From positions 13,298 to 77,297 of the forward strand of contig DASWKF010000103.1 in the NCBI GenBank assembly GCA_036396795.1: a stretch of 64,000 bases of DNA, given 5' to 3'. Source of the DNA: JAHEEM01 sp036396795 (GTDB lineage: Bacteria; Pseudomonadota; Gammaproteobacteria; Steroidobacterales; Rariloculaceae). The notes beneath the pieces were generated by a model that saw nothing but the letters and a program-made list of their open reading frames with translations, had not been told where the DNA came from and did not search any database. Of the stretch, positions 31,820-40,416 are shown one piece after another; the first letter of the stretch is position 1, and each line of letters begins with the position of its first letter. Position numbers and translations under genes: made by a program.

Positions 31820-32623
31820 ATGTTCAAGAGAAGAGGCCTGTTCTTGGTGCTGATCTCGCTCGTGATGGGTGGGATTGCCGCCTGGGCGGCAAACAACTGG
31901 GTGCAAGCGCGGCTTGGGCTAGCCGACGGCGGAGACGTCGCGGTCGACACGGTCATGGTTGCCGCGATCGACATTCCATACGGCATGAAGGTCGAAGGGC
32001 GGCACGTGAAAGTGCTCGCGTTGCCGATAGGTACTGCGCCCGAGCGCGCGATTCGTGATCAAGAATCGGTCGTCGGCATGGTCGCTACGAGCGAGATTCT
32101 GCGAGGTGAGATCCTGATGCAAGACCGCTTCGCCGAGCATGACAGCGGCAGCACTCTGGCTGCCCTGGTTCAGAAGGATATGCGTGCCGTCACAGTACGC
32201 GTCGACGACGTCGTCGGTGTCGCCGGCTTCCTGCTTCCCGGCAACCGTGTCGACGTGATCGCGAGCCGCCTCGACAACGCCACTAGACGGGCTACGAGCG
32301 AGACCATCCTGAAGAACCTAAAAGTCCTCGCAGTCGATCAGACCGCCTCGACCGACAAGAACGAGCCCGTGATCGTCCGCGCCGTCACGCTCGAAATGAA
32401 GCCGGATCAATCCGAGATCTTAGTCAAGGCGCGCGAAGAGGGCTCCATCCAGCTGACTCTGCGCAATCCGCTCGAGGAAGAGGCGCAGCCCGTCGTCGAG
32501 GAGCAGGTGCAACCTGCCCCACGGCCGGTCGTCAGGCCGGTCACGCGCCGCACCGCCGCGAGAGATACGACCATCACGGTCATTCGCGGCACGGCGGTAG
32601 ACACGACGCGGCCCCCGAATTAG
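31820..32623 (+). CDS. rcpC: Flp pilus assembly protein RcpC/CpaB
   Basis: A 267-residue protein with an N-terminal anchor helix (GLFLVLISLVMGGIAAWAANNWV) and the SAF/CpaB domains: VMVAAIDIPYGMKVEGRHVKVLALP, GMVATSEILRGEILMQDRF, RAVTVRVDDVVGVAGFLLPGNRVDVIAS. This is the periplasmic RcpC/CpaB protein, which binds peptidoglycan through its two beta-clip domains and lines up with the secretin. A proline/arginine-rich tail (EEEAQPVVEEQVQPAPRPVVRPV) replaces the usual end. The ATG at 31820 is preceded by GAGAGG at seven bases; the GTG one codon upstream is less likely. Confidence 0.9.
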   Translation: MFKRRGLFLVLISLVMGGIAAWAANNWVQARLGLADGGDVAVDTVMVAAIDIPYGMKVEGRHVKVLALPIGTAPERAIRDQESVVGMVATSEILRGEILMQDRFAEHDSGSTLAALVQKDMRAVTVRVDDVVGVAGFLLPGNRVDVIASRLDNATRRATSETILKNLKVLAVDQTASTDKNEPVIVRAVTLEMKPDQSEILVKAREEGSIQLTLRNPLEEEAQPVVEEQVQPAPRPVVRPVTRRTAARDTTITVIRGTAVDTTRPPN

Positions 32624-32688
32624 CACGAGTGTGACACTCGGCTGCAACCGGCAACATCAATAGGGAATTACAGTGAGAGAAGAACATC

Positions 32689-34275
32689 ATGAACAGGGAT
32701 AGACGCATCGCAACGAACTGGGTCTGCGGCCTCGTATTGCTGAGCGGGCTCTGGCTGACCGGCGCGAACGCGCAGAGCATCGTTGCACCTTCGAATCTCG
32801 TCGCAGGCGGTAATCAGCTGATTGTGCCATTGTTCAAGTCGCGAGTGTTGCGTTTGGATGCACCGGCAACGCGGGTTTCAGTCGGCAATCCCGACATCGC
32901 CGACATCTTGATCCTGCGCTCGACACAACTTTATATCCTCGGCAAGGATCTCGGCACCACCAACGTGCTGGTATGGGATTCCGAGGACCGGCTGATCGGC
33001 GCGGTCAACATCGAGGTCAGTCATGACCTCGACCATCTCAAGGAAAAGCTCTACGAGCTGCTGCCGACCGAGCCGATTGAAGTCTACTCGTCACAGCGAT
33101 CCATCGTGCTCGCCGGCCAAGTATCGAGCATCACGGCGATGAACGCGGCGCTGCGCGTCGCCGATACCTACCTGGCACAGGTCTCCACGGCTGTCGAAGC
33201 GGGCCAGTTCGAGCAGCAGACCCAATCTAGACGCGAGGATCGTGCCGTCGGCGAGGTCATCAACCTGATGCAGGTCGGGGGCGTGCAGCAGGTCATGCTC
33301 GAGATCAAGGTCGCGGAGATCAATCGCTCTGAGCTCAGGCGAATGAACGCTCAATTCAACGGCATCAACCGCGCAGGCGAGTGGAGCTTCGGCGGCGTGA
33401 ACGGTGGCGCCGTGTTTCCCGACGTGCCCTTCATTTCAGCCCCGGGCGACCTACTAACGGGGGCTAACGGGTTCAACAACGTCCCGCCTATCCGGTTTCC
33501 GCATTTCCCCGGCGAGCTCGCTCCTTGGGGACCTGCGATCGACGAGTTCGCGCCCACCTCGATGCGTATCCAGAACCAAGGTCTGTTTGCGAGCTTCCTC
33601 AGCGAGGACTCGCTGTTCAACATGGCACTCGACATCGCGAAAGAGAACCGGCTCGCCAAGATTCTCGCTGAGCCGACGCTGACGACGCTCACCGGTGAGC
33701 AAGCCACCTTCCTATCCGGCGGCGAGATCGCGATTCCGGTGCCGCAGGGCGATTTCCGCACCACGTTCGAGTTCAAGGAGTTCGGTGTCGGCGTGACCTT
33801 TCTTCCCGTCGTGCTCGGGTCCGGGCTCATCAATCTCAAGGTCGACGTGACCGTCAGCGAGATCACGCGGCTCGATCCCGGCAGCATGATCCCGCTGCAG
33901 CTCGGCACGCGCCGGGCGACGTCTTCGGTGGAGCTCCGGGAGGGTCAAACCATGGGGTTGGCGGGTCTGATCAACGAGAACCTCCGCGAGGCCGTCGAGA
34001 AGTTCCCGGGCCTCGGCAGCATTCCCATCCTCGGTGCGCTGTTCAGAAGTCAGGATTTCCTGGATCAGGAGACGGAGCTGGTCATCACGGTCACGCCGCG
34101 CCTGGCAAAACCGATGGCCTCCGAGGACGTTCGCCTGCCGACGGATAATTTTGTCGAGCCGAATGACGCACAGTTCTATTTGCTTGGAAAGCTCGAGGGC
34201 AGTGCACCGCGAGCGAGCAACCGGACTCAACCGACAGGCGGCACCGAAGGCACCTTCGGTCACCAGCTCGATTGA
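32689..34275 (+). CDS. rcpA: Tad secretin RcpA/CpaC
   Basis: A 528-residue outer-membrane secretin with a Sec signal ending GANAQ. Residues 45-125 are the pilus-specific N-domain (KSRVLRLDAPATRVSVGNPDIADILILRSTQLYILGKDLGTTNVLVWD), followed by BON/secretin-like repeats and the C-terminal secretin barrel: VGGVQQVMLEIKVAEINRSELRRM, ILAEPTLTTLTGEQATFLSGGEIAIPVP and FKEFGVGVTFLPVVLGSGLINLKVDVTVSEI, ending LGALFRSQDFLDQETELVITVTPRLAKP. It forms the pore through which Flp fibres leave. Next genes follow with 23 bases or less. Confidence 0.92.
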   Translation: MNRDRRIATNWVCGLVLLSGLWLTGANAQSIVAPSNLVAGGNQLIVPLFKSRVLRLDAPATRVSVGNPDIADILILRSTQLYILGKDLGTTNVLVWDSEDRLIGAVNIEVSHDLDHLKEKLYELLPTEPIEVYSSQRSIVLAGQVSSITAMNAALRVADTYLAQVSTAVEAGQFEQQTQSRREDRAVGEVINLMQVGGVQQVMLEIKVAEINRSELRRMNAQFNGINRAGEWSFGGVNGGAVFPDVPFISAPGDLLTGANGFNNVPPIRFPHFPGELAPWGPAIDEFAPTSMRIQNQGLFASFLSEDSLFNMALDIAKENRLAKILAEPTLTTLTGEQATFLSGGEIAIPVPQGDFRTTFEFKEFGVGVTFLPVVLGSGLINLKVDVTVSEITRLDPGSMIPLQLGTRRATSSVELREGQTMGLAGLINENLREAVEKFPGLGSIPILGALFRSQDFLDQETELVITVTPRLAKPMASEDVRLPTDNFVEPNDAQFYLLGKLEGSAPRASNRTQPTGGTEGTFGHQLD

Positions 34276-34298
34276 GAAATAACAGAAGGAAGAGGCAG

Positions 34299-34583
34299 AT
34301 GAACATACGCAAGCTAAGGGCATTGTCGGCGCTACCGGTCATCGCGGCGCTGGCTGCCTGCGCCGCCTACCCGAGGACCGAGGCCGACTTCGGCAATTCG
34401 GTGAGGCACATGGTGCGAAGCCAGACCGTCGTCACAGGGCCCGTGGATACCGCTCCGGTCGAGAGCGGCGACGGTGAGCGGTTGAACGGCGTGCTCGAAG
34501 CCTACCGCACGGACGTCTCCAGGACCGAGGAGGCGCCGCCGCCGGTCGCTGTGCAATTCGGCGGCACGCCGCAATCTCAGTAA
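34299..34583 (+). CDS. Small Tad-locus lipoprotein (CpaD-like)
   Basis: A 94-residue lipoprotein starting at the ATG with AAGGAAGAGG upstream. The lipobox ALAACA places the lipidated Cys near residue 20; then YPRTEADFGNSVRHMVRSQTV and ERLNGVLEAYRTDVSR follow. I recall short lipoproteins of the same build (a 'DFG.SVR' motif and a C-terminal 'L.AYR.DV') between secretin and TadG genes in beta- and gammaproteobacteria; they may serve as a reduced CpaD or secretin pilotin. Its position between the secretin and the pseudopilin genes supports this. Confidence 0.75.
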   Translation: MNIRKLRALSALPVIAALAACAAYPRTEADFGNSVRHMVRSQTVVTGPVDTAPVESGDGERLNGVLEAYRTDVSRTEEAPPPVAVQFGGTPQSQ

Positions 34584-34596
34584 TCGGTACAAGTCA

Positions 34597-35877
34597 ATGA
34601 AGCATCGAAATCCGAGATCCGTTCGCATAACCCCGCCGCCGCGGCGACAGCGAGGCATCATGCTGGTGCTGTTCGCGGCCGGGATGCTGGTGATGCTTGG
34701 CGTCGTCGGCATGGCGCTCGACGGGGCTCATGGCATGCTGAACAAGACGCGGCTGCAGAATACGGTCGACGCGGCGGCGTTGAGCGCGGCAAAGACACTC
34801 GCGGAGACTTCCGACACAGCGCTCGCTCACGCCGAGGCGCTGCAGGCGTTCTCCCAGAACGCCTCGGCACTCGGCAACAGCGAGATGGCGGCGTCCTATT
34901 CCGCGGGTGACATCAACGTCGCCGTCGCGTTCTCGGCGACGCTGCATCCGTTCGTTTCCGGCAGCGCACCGGCACAGTACGTGCGCGTCGCGGCGACGAA
35001 TTTCAGGCTGCCCGGATGGTTCATCCCTGTCATGGGCTTCAACGAGAAGATCGTCGGGGCCTCGGCAGTCGCAGGACCCAGCCCGACGATTCAGACCGCC
35101 TGCAACTTGGCGCCGATGCTGGTTTGCGGCGATCCTACCGCAGCGCCGGAAGACCACTTCGGCTACGAGCTCGGCGAGCCCGACGTGCTGAAAACCTCGA
35201 CCTCCGACTCCGAGGTCGGACCCGGCAACTTCCAGCTGATCCGGCTCGGCGACGGACAAGGAGGCGCCGTCATCCGCGAGGCGATGGCCGGCAACTATGC
35301 CGGCTGCCTGACCAGCGGCAATACGGTGCCGACCGAGCCCGGCAACACGGTCGGGCCCGTGGTTCAAGGGCTCAACACGCGATTCGGCGTGTATTCGGGG
35401 CCGATGGGCGGAAGCCAGAGCCAATATCCGCCCGACGTCGTCGTCGGCGAGCCGACCCCGCCGCTGACGTACGACTCCGATACCGACACGATCTACGTCG
35501 GGTCCGAGCCGCTCGACGGTGCGCCGGATCCGACCTATTACGACTACGATGCGTACAGGGCGCAGATCATGTCGGGTGGCTACGACTACATACCGCTGCA
35601 AGACGGCGGCACCGGTGCGTTCGGCCGCCGGACACTGGCGGTATCGATAGGCGACTGCACGGGCACCACCAACGGCCAAGGGGACGTGCCGCTGCTCGGC
35701 TTTCTCTGTTACCACCTGATCCAGCAGGCCATGCAAAAAGGCAATGAGTCGCACATCTTCGGGCAGTTCATCGACTCGGGCTGCCCGATCACCGGCCGGC
35801 CCGGCCCGAGCCCCGGCACGGCCACCGGCCCCTTCATTATTCAGTTGTACAAGGACGAGGCGCGGGAGGCGTCGTAG
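34597..35877 (+). CDS. TadG-like pilus assembly protein (Tad domain)
   Basis: A 426-residue protein with an N-terminal TadE/TadG-type anchor: QRGIMLVLFAAGMLVMLGVVGMALDGAHGMLNKTRLQNTVDAAALSAAKTLAET, where the LxxxxDAAALAGA-like repeat is diagnostic of the Tad domain. It is otherwise a long periplasmic, glycine/aspartate-rich beta region (residues 90-420) with several cysteines and no von Willebrand motif. TadG proteins help anchor or assemble the pilus in the periplasm. It leads a cluster of three anchor-type proteins (with the next two genes). Confidence 0.82.
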   Translation: MKHRNPRSVRITPPPRRQRGIMLVLFAAGMLVMLGVVGMALDGAHGMLNKTRLQNTVDAAALSAAKTLAETSDTALAHAEALQAFSQNASALGNSEMAASYSAGDINVAVAFSATLHPFVSGSAPAQYVRVAATNFRLPGWFIPVMGFNEKIVGASAVAGPSPTIQTACNLAPMLVCGDPTAAPEDHFGYELGEPDVLKTSTSDSEVGPGNFQLIRLGDGQGGAVIREAMAGNYAGCLTSGNTVPTEPGNTVGPVVQGLNTRFGVYSGPMGGSQSQYPPDVVVGEPTPPLTYDSDTDTIYVGSEPLDGAPDPTYYDYDAYRAQIMSGGYDYIPLQDGGTGAFGRRTLAVSIGDCTGTTNGQGDVPLLGFLCYHLIQQAMQKGNESHIFGQFIDSGCPITGRPGPSPGTATGPFIIQLYKDEAREAS

Positions 35878-35884
35878 AAGCGTG

Positions 35885-36355
35885 ATGCCAACACGAAAAG
35901 CACAGGAGGCCGTCCGGCGTTGCCGTGGCTTGGCGATCGTCGAGTTCGTCATTGTTCTGCCAATCTGCCTGATACTGATCATCGCCACGGCTGAATTCGG
36001 TCGCGCGTTCCTTCAGTACAACGCGTTGACGAAGACGGTGCGCGACGGCGCCCGGCATCTCGCTGGCAAGGCGTTGTTCGGCTCGACGGGCACGGTCACG
36101 ATTTCGTCCGGTCTCGAGACCGAAACACAAAACCTCGTCGTCTACGGGAATATTTTCGGCGCGGGAGCGCCGGTACTGCCCGGGCTGACCGCCACCAACG
36201 TCGTGGTCGCCGACGCCGGCGCCGGTAACGTGTCCGTCTCGGCGAGCTACCCCTACGGCCCGATCTTCGGCTTCGTGCCGGGATTCTTCTACGGCGGCGG
36301 CATCGACGCCTCGGCGTACACGCTGCAGACGTCGATCACCGTCAGGGCGCTTTGA
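35885..36355 (+). CDS. TadE-like pseudopilin
   Basis: A 156-residue protein with a prepilin-like N-terminus: CRGLAIVEFVIVLPICLILIIATAEFGRAFLQYNALTKTVRDGARHLAGKALFG. Gly before LAIVEF would be the TadV cut, giving a mature protein with Glu5, as in TadE and TadF pseudopilins. The remaining 100 residues are a beta-rich periplasmic domain. The ATG at 35885 is preferred to a GTG one codon earlier. TadE/F are processed pseudopilins needed for fibre initiation. Confidence 0.83.
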   Translation: MPTRKAQEAVRRCRGLAIVEFVIVLPICLILIIATAEFGRAFLQYNALTKTVRDGARHLAGKALFGSTGTVTISSGLETETQNLVVYGNIFGAGAPVLPGLTATNVVVADAGAGNVSVSASYPYGPIFGFVPGFFYGGGIDASAYTLQTSITVRAL

Positions 36356-36356
36356 T

Positions 36357-36815
36357 ATGTACCGACGGCAGCAAGGCATCACCACGGTCGAGGCGGCAAT
36401 CGTCACGCTGCTCGCGCTGATATCGCTGTTCGGCGTGCTGGAGGTCGGACGCGTGTTCTTCGTCTTCAACGCCTTGGAGGAAGCCACCCGTCGCGGCGCC
36501 AGGGTGGCGGCCGTTTGTCAAGTGAACGATCCGGCCATTGCTCAGATCGCCTCGTTCAACGCTTCCGGCTCACCTGTGGTCGGCGGTCTCACCGCCGCCA
36601 ATATCGCCGTGGACTACATGGACTTTGCGGGCAATATTGTCGGCGATCCGATCGGAAGCTTCGGAGCAATCGAGTACGTACGCGTGCGGATCGTCAACTT
36701 CACACATCAGTTGTTGATTCCGCTGTTCGTTTCGAGTTTCACGACCCCAGCCTTCGCCGCGACCTTGCCCAGAGAGAGCCTGGGTGTTTGGCCCGGAGGC
36801 TTTTCACCATGTTAG
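36357..36815 (+). CDS. TadE/TadF-like pseudopilin
   Basis: A 152-residue relative of the previous protein, starting one base after its stop. The N-terminus MYRRQQGITTVEAAIVTLLALISLFGVLEVGRVFFVFNALEEATRRGARVAAVC has the G-I-T-T-V-E cleavage motif with Glu5, a long hydrophobic helix and the conserved 'NALEEATRRGAR' tail. A beta-rich domain with one internal Cys follows, ending GVWPGGFSPC. Two TadE-type pseudopilins in tandem correspond to the TadE/TadF pair of Aggregatibacter, although I cannot decide which is which. Confidence 0.83.
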   Translation: MYRRQQGITTVEAAIVTLLALISLFGVLEVGRVFFVFNALEEATRRGARVAAVCQVNDPAIAQIASFNASGSPVVGGLTAANIAVDYMDFAGNIVGDPIGSFGAIEYVRVRIVNFTHQLLIPLFVSSFTTPAFAATLPRESLGVWPGGFSPC

Positions 36816-36839
36816 GCATATCCAGGAAGAGGAGCTGAC

Positions 36840-38015
36840 GTGTCGAGGCTTCGCATTCTCATCGCAAGCGACTCCAAGGACGCGGTCGAGGCCATTCAGG
36901 GCTTGATCCGCGGCGCCCACAATCTCTCGGCGGAGGGCTGCATCATCGACCTCCGAAGCCCGGAGCCGCTGCGGTGCTTCGAGCACGCACCGGATCTTCT
37001 GTTGCTTCGAGTCGGCGCGGACTCGCAAGCTGCGCTGGAAGCGCTCGCGGGCTACTCGCATTCCGAGCGGCCGCCGCTGATCGTGATCGGCGACGCCAAC
37101 CATCCCGGCTGCATGCGCGCCGCGATGCAAGCGGGCGCGCGTGATTTTTTGACGGAGCCCGTCTCGAAAGCCGAGTTGCTCGAAGTCATCGCACGTCTGG
37201 CGTCGGAGCAAAAGCCATCTAGCGCCTCCGGACAGTGTCGCTTGACGGCGTTCGTCAACGGCAAAGGTGGATCGGGCGCGACGTTTCTGGCTTGCAATGT
37301 CGCGCATCTGTTTGCTGAGCTCTCGGGTCTCAAGACCGCGCTGCTCGGCCTCGACACGCAATTCGCATCGTTGCCGCGCTATCTCGATTTGCAGCCGAAG
37401 CGAGGCTTGCTGGAAGCCCTCGAGGTCGCGGGCGACCTCGATGGAGCGGCCATCGATGCCTATTTGACACGGCATGATTCCGGGCTGGCGCTGCTCGCGG
37501 CCTCGCAGGACAACACGCTGCTGCAACAGGATCTGATGACCGAACGCTTGGAAACGGTTCTGCAGCTTCTGTTCACGAGTTTCGAGCATTGCGTGGTCGA
37601 TCTGCCAAGGCGGATCGAGCCATTCAGCGCGCTGGTGCTCGAGCAGGCGGATCAGATCGTGCTCGTGATACAGCAATCCGTGCCGAGCCTGCACGATACT
37701 GCGCGCACGTACGATCTGCTGGTGCGTCATCTCGCGATCCCGCCCGAGCGTGTCACGATCATCGTGAACCGCTATCGCCGCGCGGCGGCCGTCGAGCTGT
37801 CCGACATTCAACAGTTCTTCGGTGACCGAAAGGTTACCTGCATTCCCAACGATTATCGGTCCGTGACGGAGAGCATCGACATCGGCGTTCCGATCTACCG
37901 GCATGCGCGCCGGTCGCCGGTCACGAAGGCCCTCATCCAGCTCGAAAAGCAGCTCGGCGGACGGGCCACGGGGGCCGATAAAAGCTTCCTCCCAAGATTG
38001 CTCAGGACCGGTTGA
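36840..38015 (+). CDS. tadZ: TadZ/CpaE localisation ATPase (degenerate P-loop)
   Basis: A 391-residue protein with GTG start and AGGAAGAGGAG upstream. Residues 1-125 are an atypical receiver domain (RILIASDSKDAVEAIQGLI, MQAGARDFLTEPVSKAELLEVIARL) without a clear phospho-Asp. Residues 135-390 are a MinD/ParA-like ATPase whose P-loop reads GKGGSGAT: the Walker lysine is replaced by Ala, as in many TadZ/CpaE proteins, so it may bind but not hydrolyse ATP. TadZ marks the cell pole for pilus assembly. It directly precedes tadA. Confidence 0.88.
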   Translation: MSRLRILIASDSKDAVEAIQGLIRGAHNLSAEGCIIDLRSPEPLRCFEHAPDLLLLRVGADSQAALEALAGYSHSERPPLIVIGDANHPGCMRAAMQAGARDFLTEPVSKAELLEVIARLASEQKPSSASGQCRLTAFVNGKGGSGATFLACNVAHLFAELSGLKTALLGLDTQFASLPRYLDLQPKRGLLEALEVAGDLDGAAIDAYLTRHDSGLALLAASQDNTLLQQDLMTERLETVLQLLFTSFEHCVVDLPRRIEPFSALVLEQADQIVLVIQQSVPSLHDTARTYDLLVRHLAIPPERVTIIVNRYRRAAAVELSDIQQFFGDRKVTCIPNDYRSVTESIDIGVPIYRHARRSPVTKALIQLEKQLGGRATGADKSFLPRLLRTG

Positions 38016-38032
38016 GAGAAGAGGTGACATAG

Positions 38033-39424
38033 ATGGCTTTCATGACGATGAACCGATCGCAAAGCGTGAACGCCGCGGCGCCGATTGCGCCGCGTGCTGC
38101 CTCACGCCCCGTCAATGGTCAAACCGGCCCGGAGACCTCGCTTTCGAAGCTCGAAAGTGAATGGAAGGAGCGTATTCACGGCCGTTTGCTGGACATGATG
38201 GATCTGTCTCTGATCGGTCAGCTCGAAAACGAGCAGGCGCGCGTGCAGATCCGGGACTTGAGCCAGCGGTTGCTCGTCGAGGAGGCAGCGCCGCTCAACG
38301 TCGAGCAGCGCAAACGTGTCGTGCGGCGCATCGAAGACGAAGTTCTGGGCCTCGGTCCACTCGAGCCACTGCTACAGGATCCGACCATATCGGACATTCT
38401 CGTGAACGGCGCAAACAGCGTCTATGTCGAGCGGGCAGGCAAGCTGAAGCTCACGGACGTGCGCTTCAACGACGATCGGCATCTGCTCAACATCATCGAC
38501 CGCATCGTATCGGCCGTCGGCCGCCGCATCGACGAATCGGCTCCGATGGTGGACGCCCGCTTGAAAGACGGCTCCCGGGTCAACGTGATCATTCCGCCAC
38601 TTGCCATCGATGGTCCGACGCTCTCTATCCGGCGTTTCGCCGTGGAGCTCTTGTCGATGGACGACTTGATCGAGCTGGGCTCGGTGACGGCGGGAGTCGC
38701 TCGCGTTCTTAAGGCGATCGTAAAAGGCCGGTTGAACGTCCTGGTATCCGGCGGAACGGGTGCGGGCAAGACGACGCTGCTGAACATCCTCTCCGGCTTC
38801 ATCCCCGCGGACGAGCGCATCATCACGATCGAGGATTCGGCCGAGCTCCAGCTCCAGCAGCCTCACATCGTCAGGCTCGAAACGCGACCCTCCAACATCG
38901 AGGGCAAGGGTGAGGTGACTCAGCGTGAGCTCGTGCGCAATAGCCTACGCATGCGCCCGGAGCGGATCATCGTCGGTGAGGTTCGCGGCGCTGAAGCGCT
39001 CGACATGCTGCAAGCCATGAATACCGGTCACGACGGGTCGTTGACGACCGTCCACGCCAACACCCCTCGCGACGCGCTGAGCCGGATCGAGAACATGGTG
39101 TCGATGACCGGCATCAGCTTCCCGACGAAGACGCTGCGGGCACAGCTCGCCTCCGCCCTGGACGTCGTGGTTCAGGTCGAACGGCATGAGGACGGCAAGC
39201 GCAGGCTGGTCAGCCTGCAGGAAATCAACGGCATGGAGGGGGAAGTGATCACGATGTCGGAGCTGTTCCAATTCCGGCGCGAAGGCCTCGACGGGAACGG
39301 CAACGTGCTGGGGGCGCTGCGCGCGACCGGGATCATTCCGGCGTTCCACAGCAAGCTCAAAGCAAAATCCATCGACATACCCGTTGACGTGTTCGAGCCT
39401 GCGTGGCTCGACCAAGGGAAATAG
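38033..39424 (+). CDS. tadA: Tad pilus assembly ATPase TadA/CpaF
   Basis: A 463-residue secretion ATPase of the CpaF type. After an N-terminal helical part (about 1-110) come ILVNGANSVYVERAGKLKLTDVRFNDDRHLLNIIDRIVSAVGRRIDE, the Walker A GGTGAGKTTLL at about 239-249, the Asp box TIEDSAEL near 275, and a His box SLTTVHANTPRDALSRIENM near 340. These are the T2SS-E/VirB11 signatures. It is a hexameric motor that, in this class, drives both extension and retraction. AGAAGAGGTGAC precedes the start; a second ATG lies three codons later. Confidence 0.93.
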   Translation: MAFMTMNRSQSVNAAAPIAPRAASRPVNGQTGPETSLSKLESEWKERIHGRLLDMMDLSLIGQLENEQARVQIRDLSQRLLVEEAAPLNVEQRKRVVRRIEDEVLGLGPLEPLLQDPTISDILVNGANSVYVERAGKLKLTDVRFNDDRHLLNIIDRIVSAVGRRIDESAPMVDARLKDGSRVNVIIPPLAIDGPTLSIRRFAVELLSMDDLIELGSVTAGVARVLKAIVKGRLNVLVSGGTGAGKTTLLNILSGFIPADERIITIEDSAELQLQQPHIVRLETRPSNIEGKGEVTQRELVRNSLRMRPERIIVGEVRGAEALDMLQAMNTGHDGSLTTVHANTPRDALSRIENMVSMTGISFPTKTLRAQLASALDVVVQVERHEDGKRRLVSLQEINGMEGEVITMSELFQFRREGLDGNGNVLGALRATGIIPAFHSKLKAKSIDIPVDVFEPAWLDQGK

Positions 39425-39429
39425 CGGCC

Positions 39430-40407
39430 ATGGAAAACAGCGGAATATTCATCTATATCGGCCTCGTGTTTGCTGCAGTCTTCCTGTTGTCACAAGGCAT
39501 GATCATTCCGGCCTTCGGCGACGGCCGCAAGGCCAGGCAGCTGCTGCGAAAGAGACTCGCCGATATCGACAAGGTCGCGCACGAGGATGCTATTTCCTCG
39601 CTGTTGCGCGAACGCTATCTGCGCAAGCTCTCTCCTCTGGAGCGCCGCCTGGAGGCGCTGCCGGGAATGGAGCCGTTGCGAGCCTACATCGAGCAGTCGG
39701 GCAACCGCATTCTGGCATACCGGCTCGTGATGGTTTCCGTCGTGATGACGCTGGGCGCGGCGGTTGCGGTCTGGACGTTCTCGCGTATGCCGGCGGCGGT
39801 CGCGGTCGGCACGCTGGTTGCCGGGAGCCTGCCGTTTCTCAAGATCGTCCGCGATCGCACGCAGCGCTTCGCGAAACTCGAGGAGCAGCTTCCCGATGCG
39901 ATCGACATCATACGCCGGGCCTTGATGGCCGGCCACCCCTTCAACGCCGCGCTGAAGCTTGTCTCGGAAGACATGAACGATCCGATTGCGCGCGAGTTCG
40001 ACTTGACCTTTGCCGACATCAACTACGGCAACGACGTACGCAGGGCGATGCTGGGCCTGCTCGCCCGCGTGCCGAGCGTCACCGTGATGGCCTTCGTGAC
40101 CGCCGTCCTCGTACAGAAGGAAACGGGCGGCAATCTTGCCGAAATATTGAACCAGATCGCAAACGTGGTGCGCGGACGATTTCGCTTCCAACGCAGAGTC
40201 CGCACGCTGTCGGCCGAAGGAAGGATGTCCGCCTGGGTCCTCGCCCTCGTGCCTTTGATCCTGTTCGGCGCCATGATGATCATGAACCCCGACTATCTGC
40301 CGCTGCTGCTCGATGAGCCCGCGGGGCGGCAACTCGCGACATTCGCATTCATCTGGGGCGGCATCGGTATCTACTGGATTCGGCGGATCATTCGCATAGA
40401 AGCCTAG
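39430..40407 (+). CDS. tadB: Tad platform protein TadB
   Basis: A 325-residue inner-membrane protein with the T2SS-F domain. It has an N-terminal helix (IFIYIGLVFAAVFLLSQGMIIPAF), a cytoplasmic helical stretch, two helices near 100-140, the conserved EQLPDAIDIIRRALMAGHPFNAALKLVSEDMNDPIAREFDLTFADINYG core, and a C-terminal pair of helices. TadB and TadC form the platform that couples TadA to pilus assembly. The start at 39430 is the ATG six bases after tadA; the frame's upstream extension overlaps tadA. Confidence 0.92.
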   Translation: MENSGIFIYIGLVFAAVFLLSQGMIIPAFGDGRKARQLLRKRLADIDKVAHEDAISSLLRERYLRKLSPLERRLEALPGMEPLRAYIEQSGNRILAYRLVMVSVVMTLGAAVAVWTFSRMPAAVAVGTLVAGSLPFLKIVRDRTQRFAKLEEQLPDAIDIIRRALMAGHPFNAALKLVSEDMNDPIAREFDLTFADINYGNDVRRAMLGLLARVPSVTVMAFVTAVLVQKETGGNLAEILNQIANVVRGRFRFQRRVRTLSAEGRMSAWVLALVPLILFGAMMIMNPDYLPLLLDEPAGRQLATFAFIWGGIGIYWIRRIIRIEA

Positions 40408-40416
40408 GAGCGCCAC

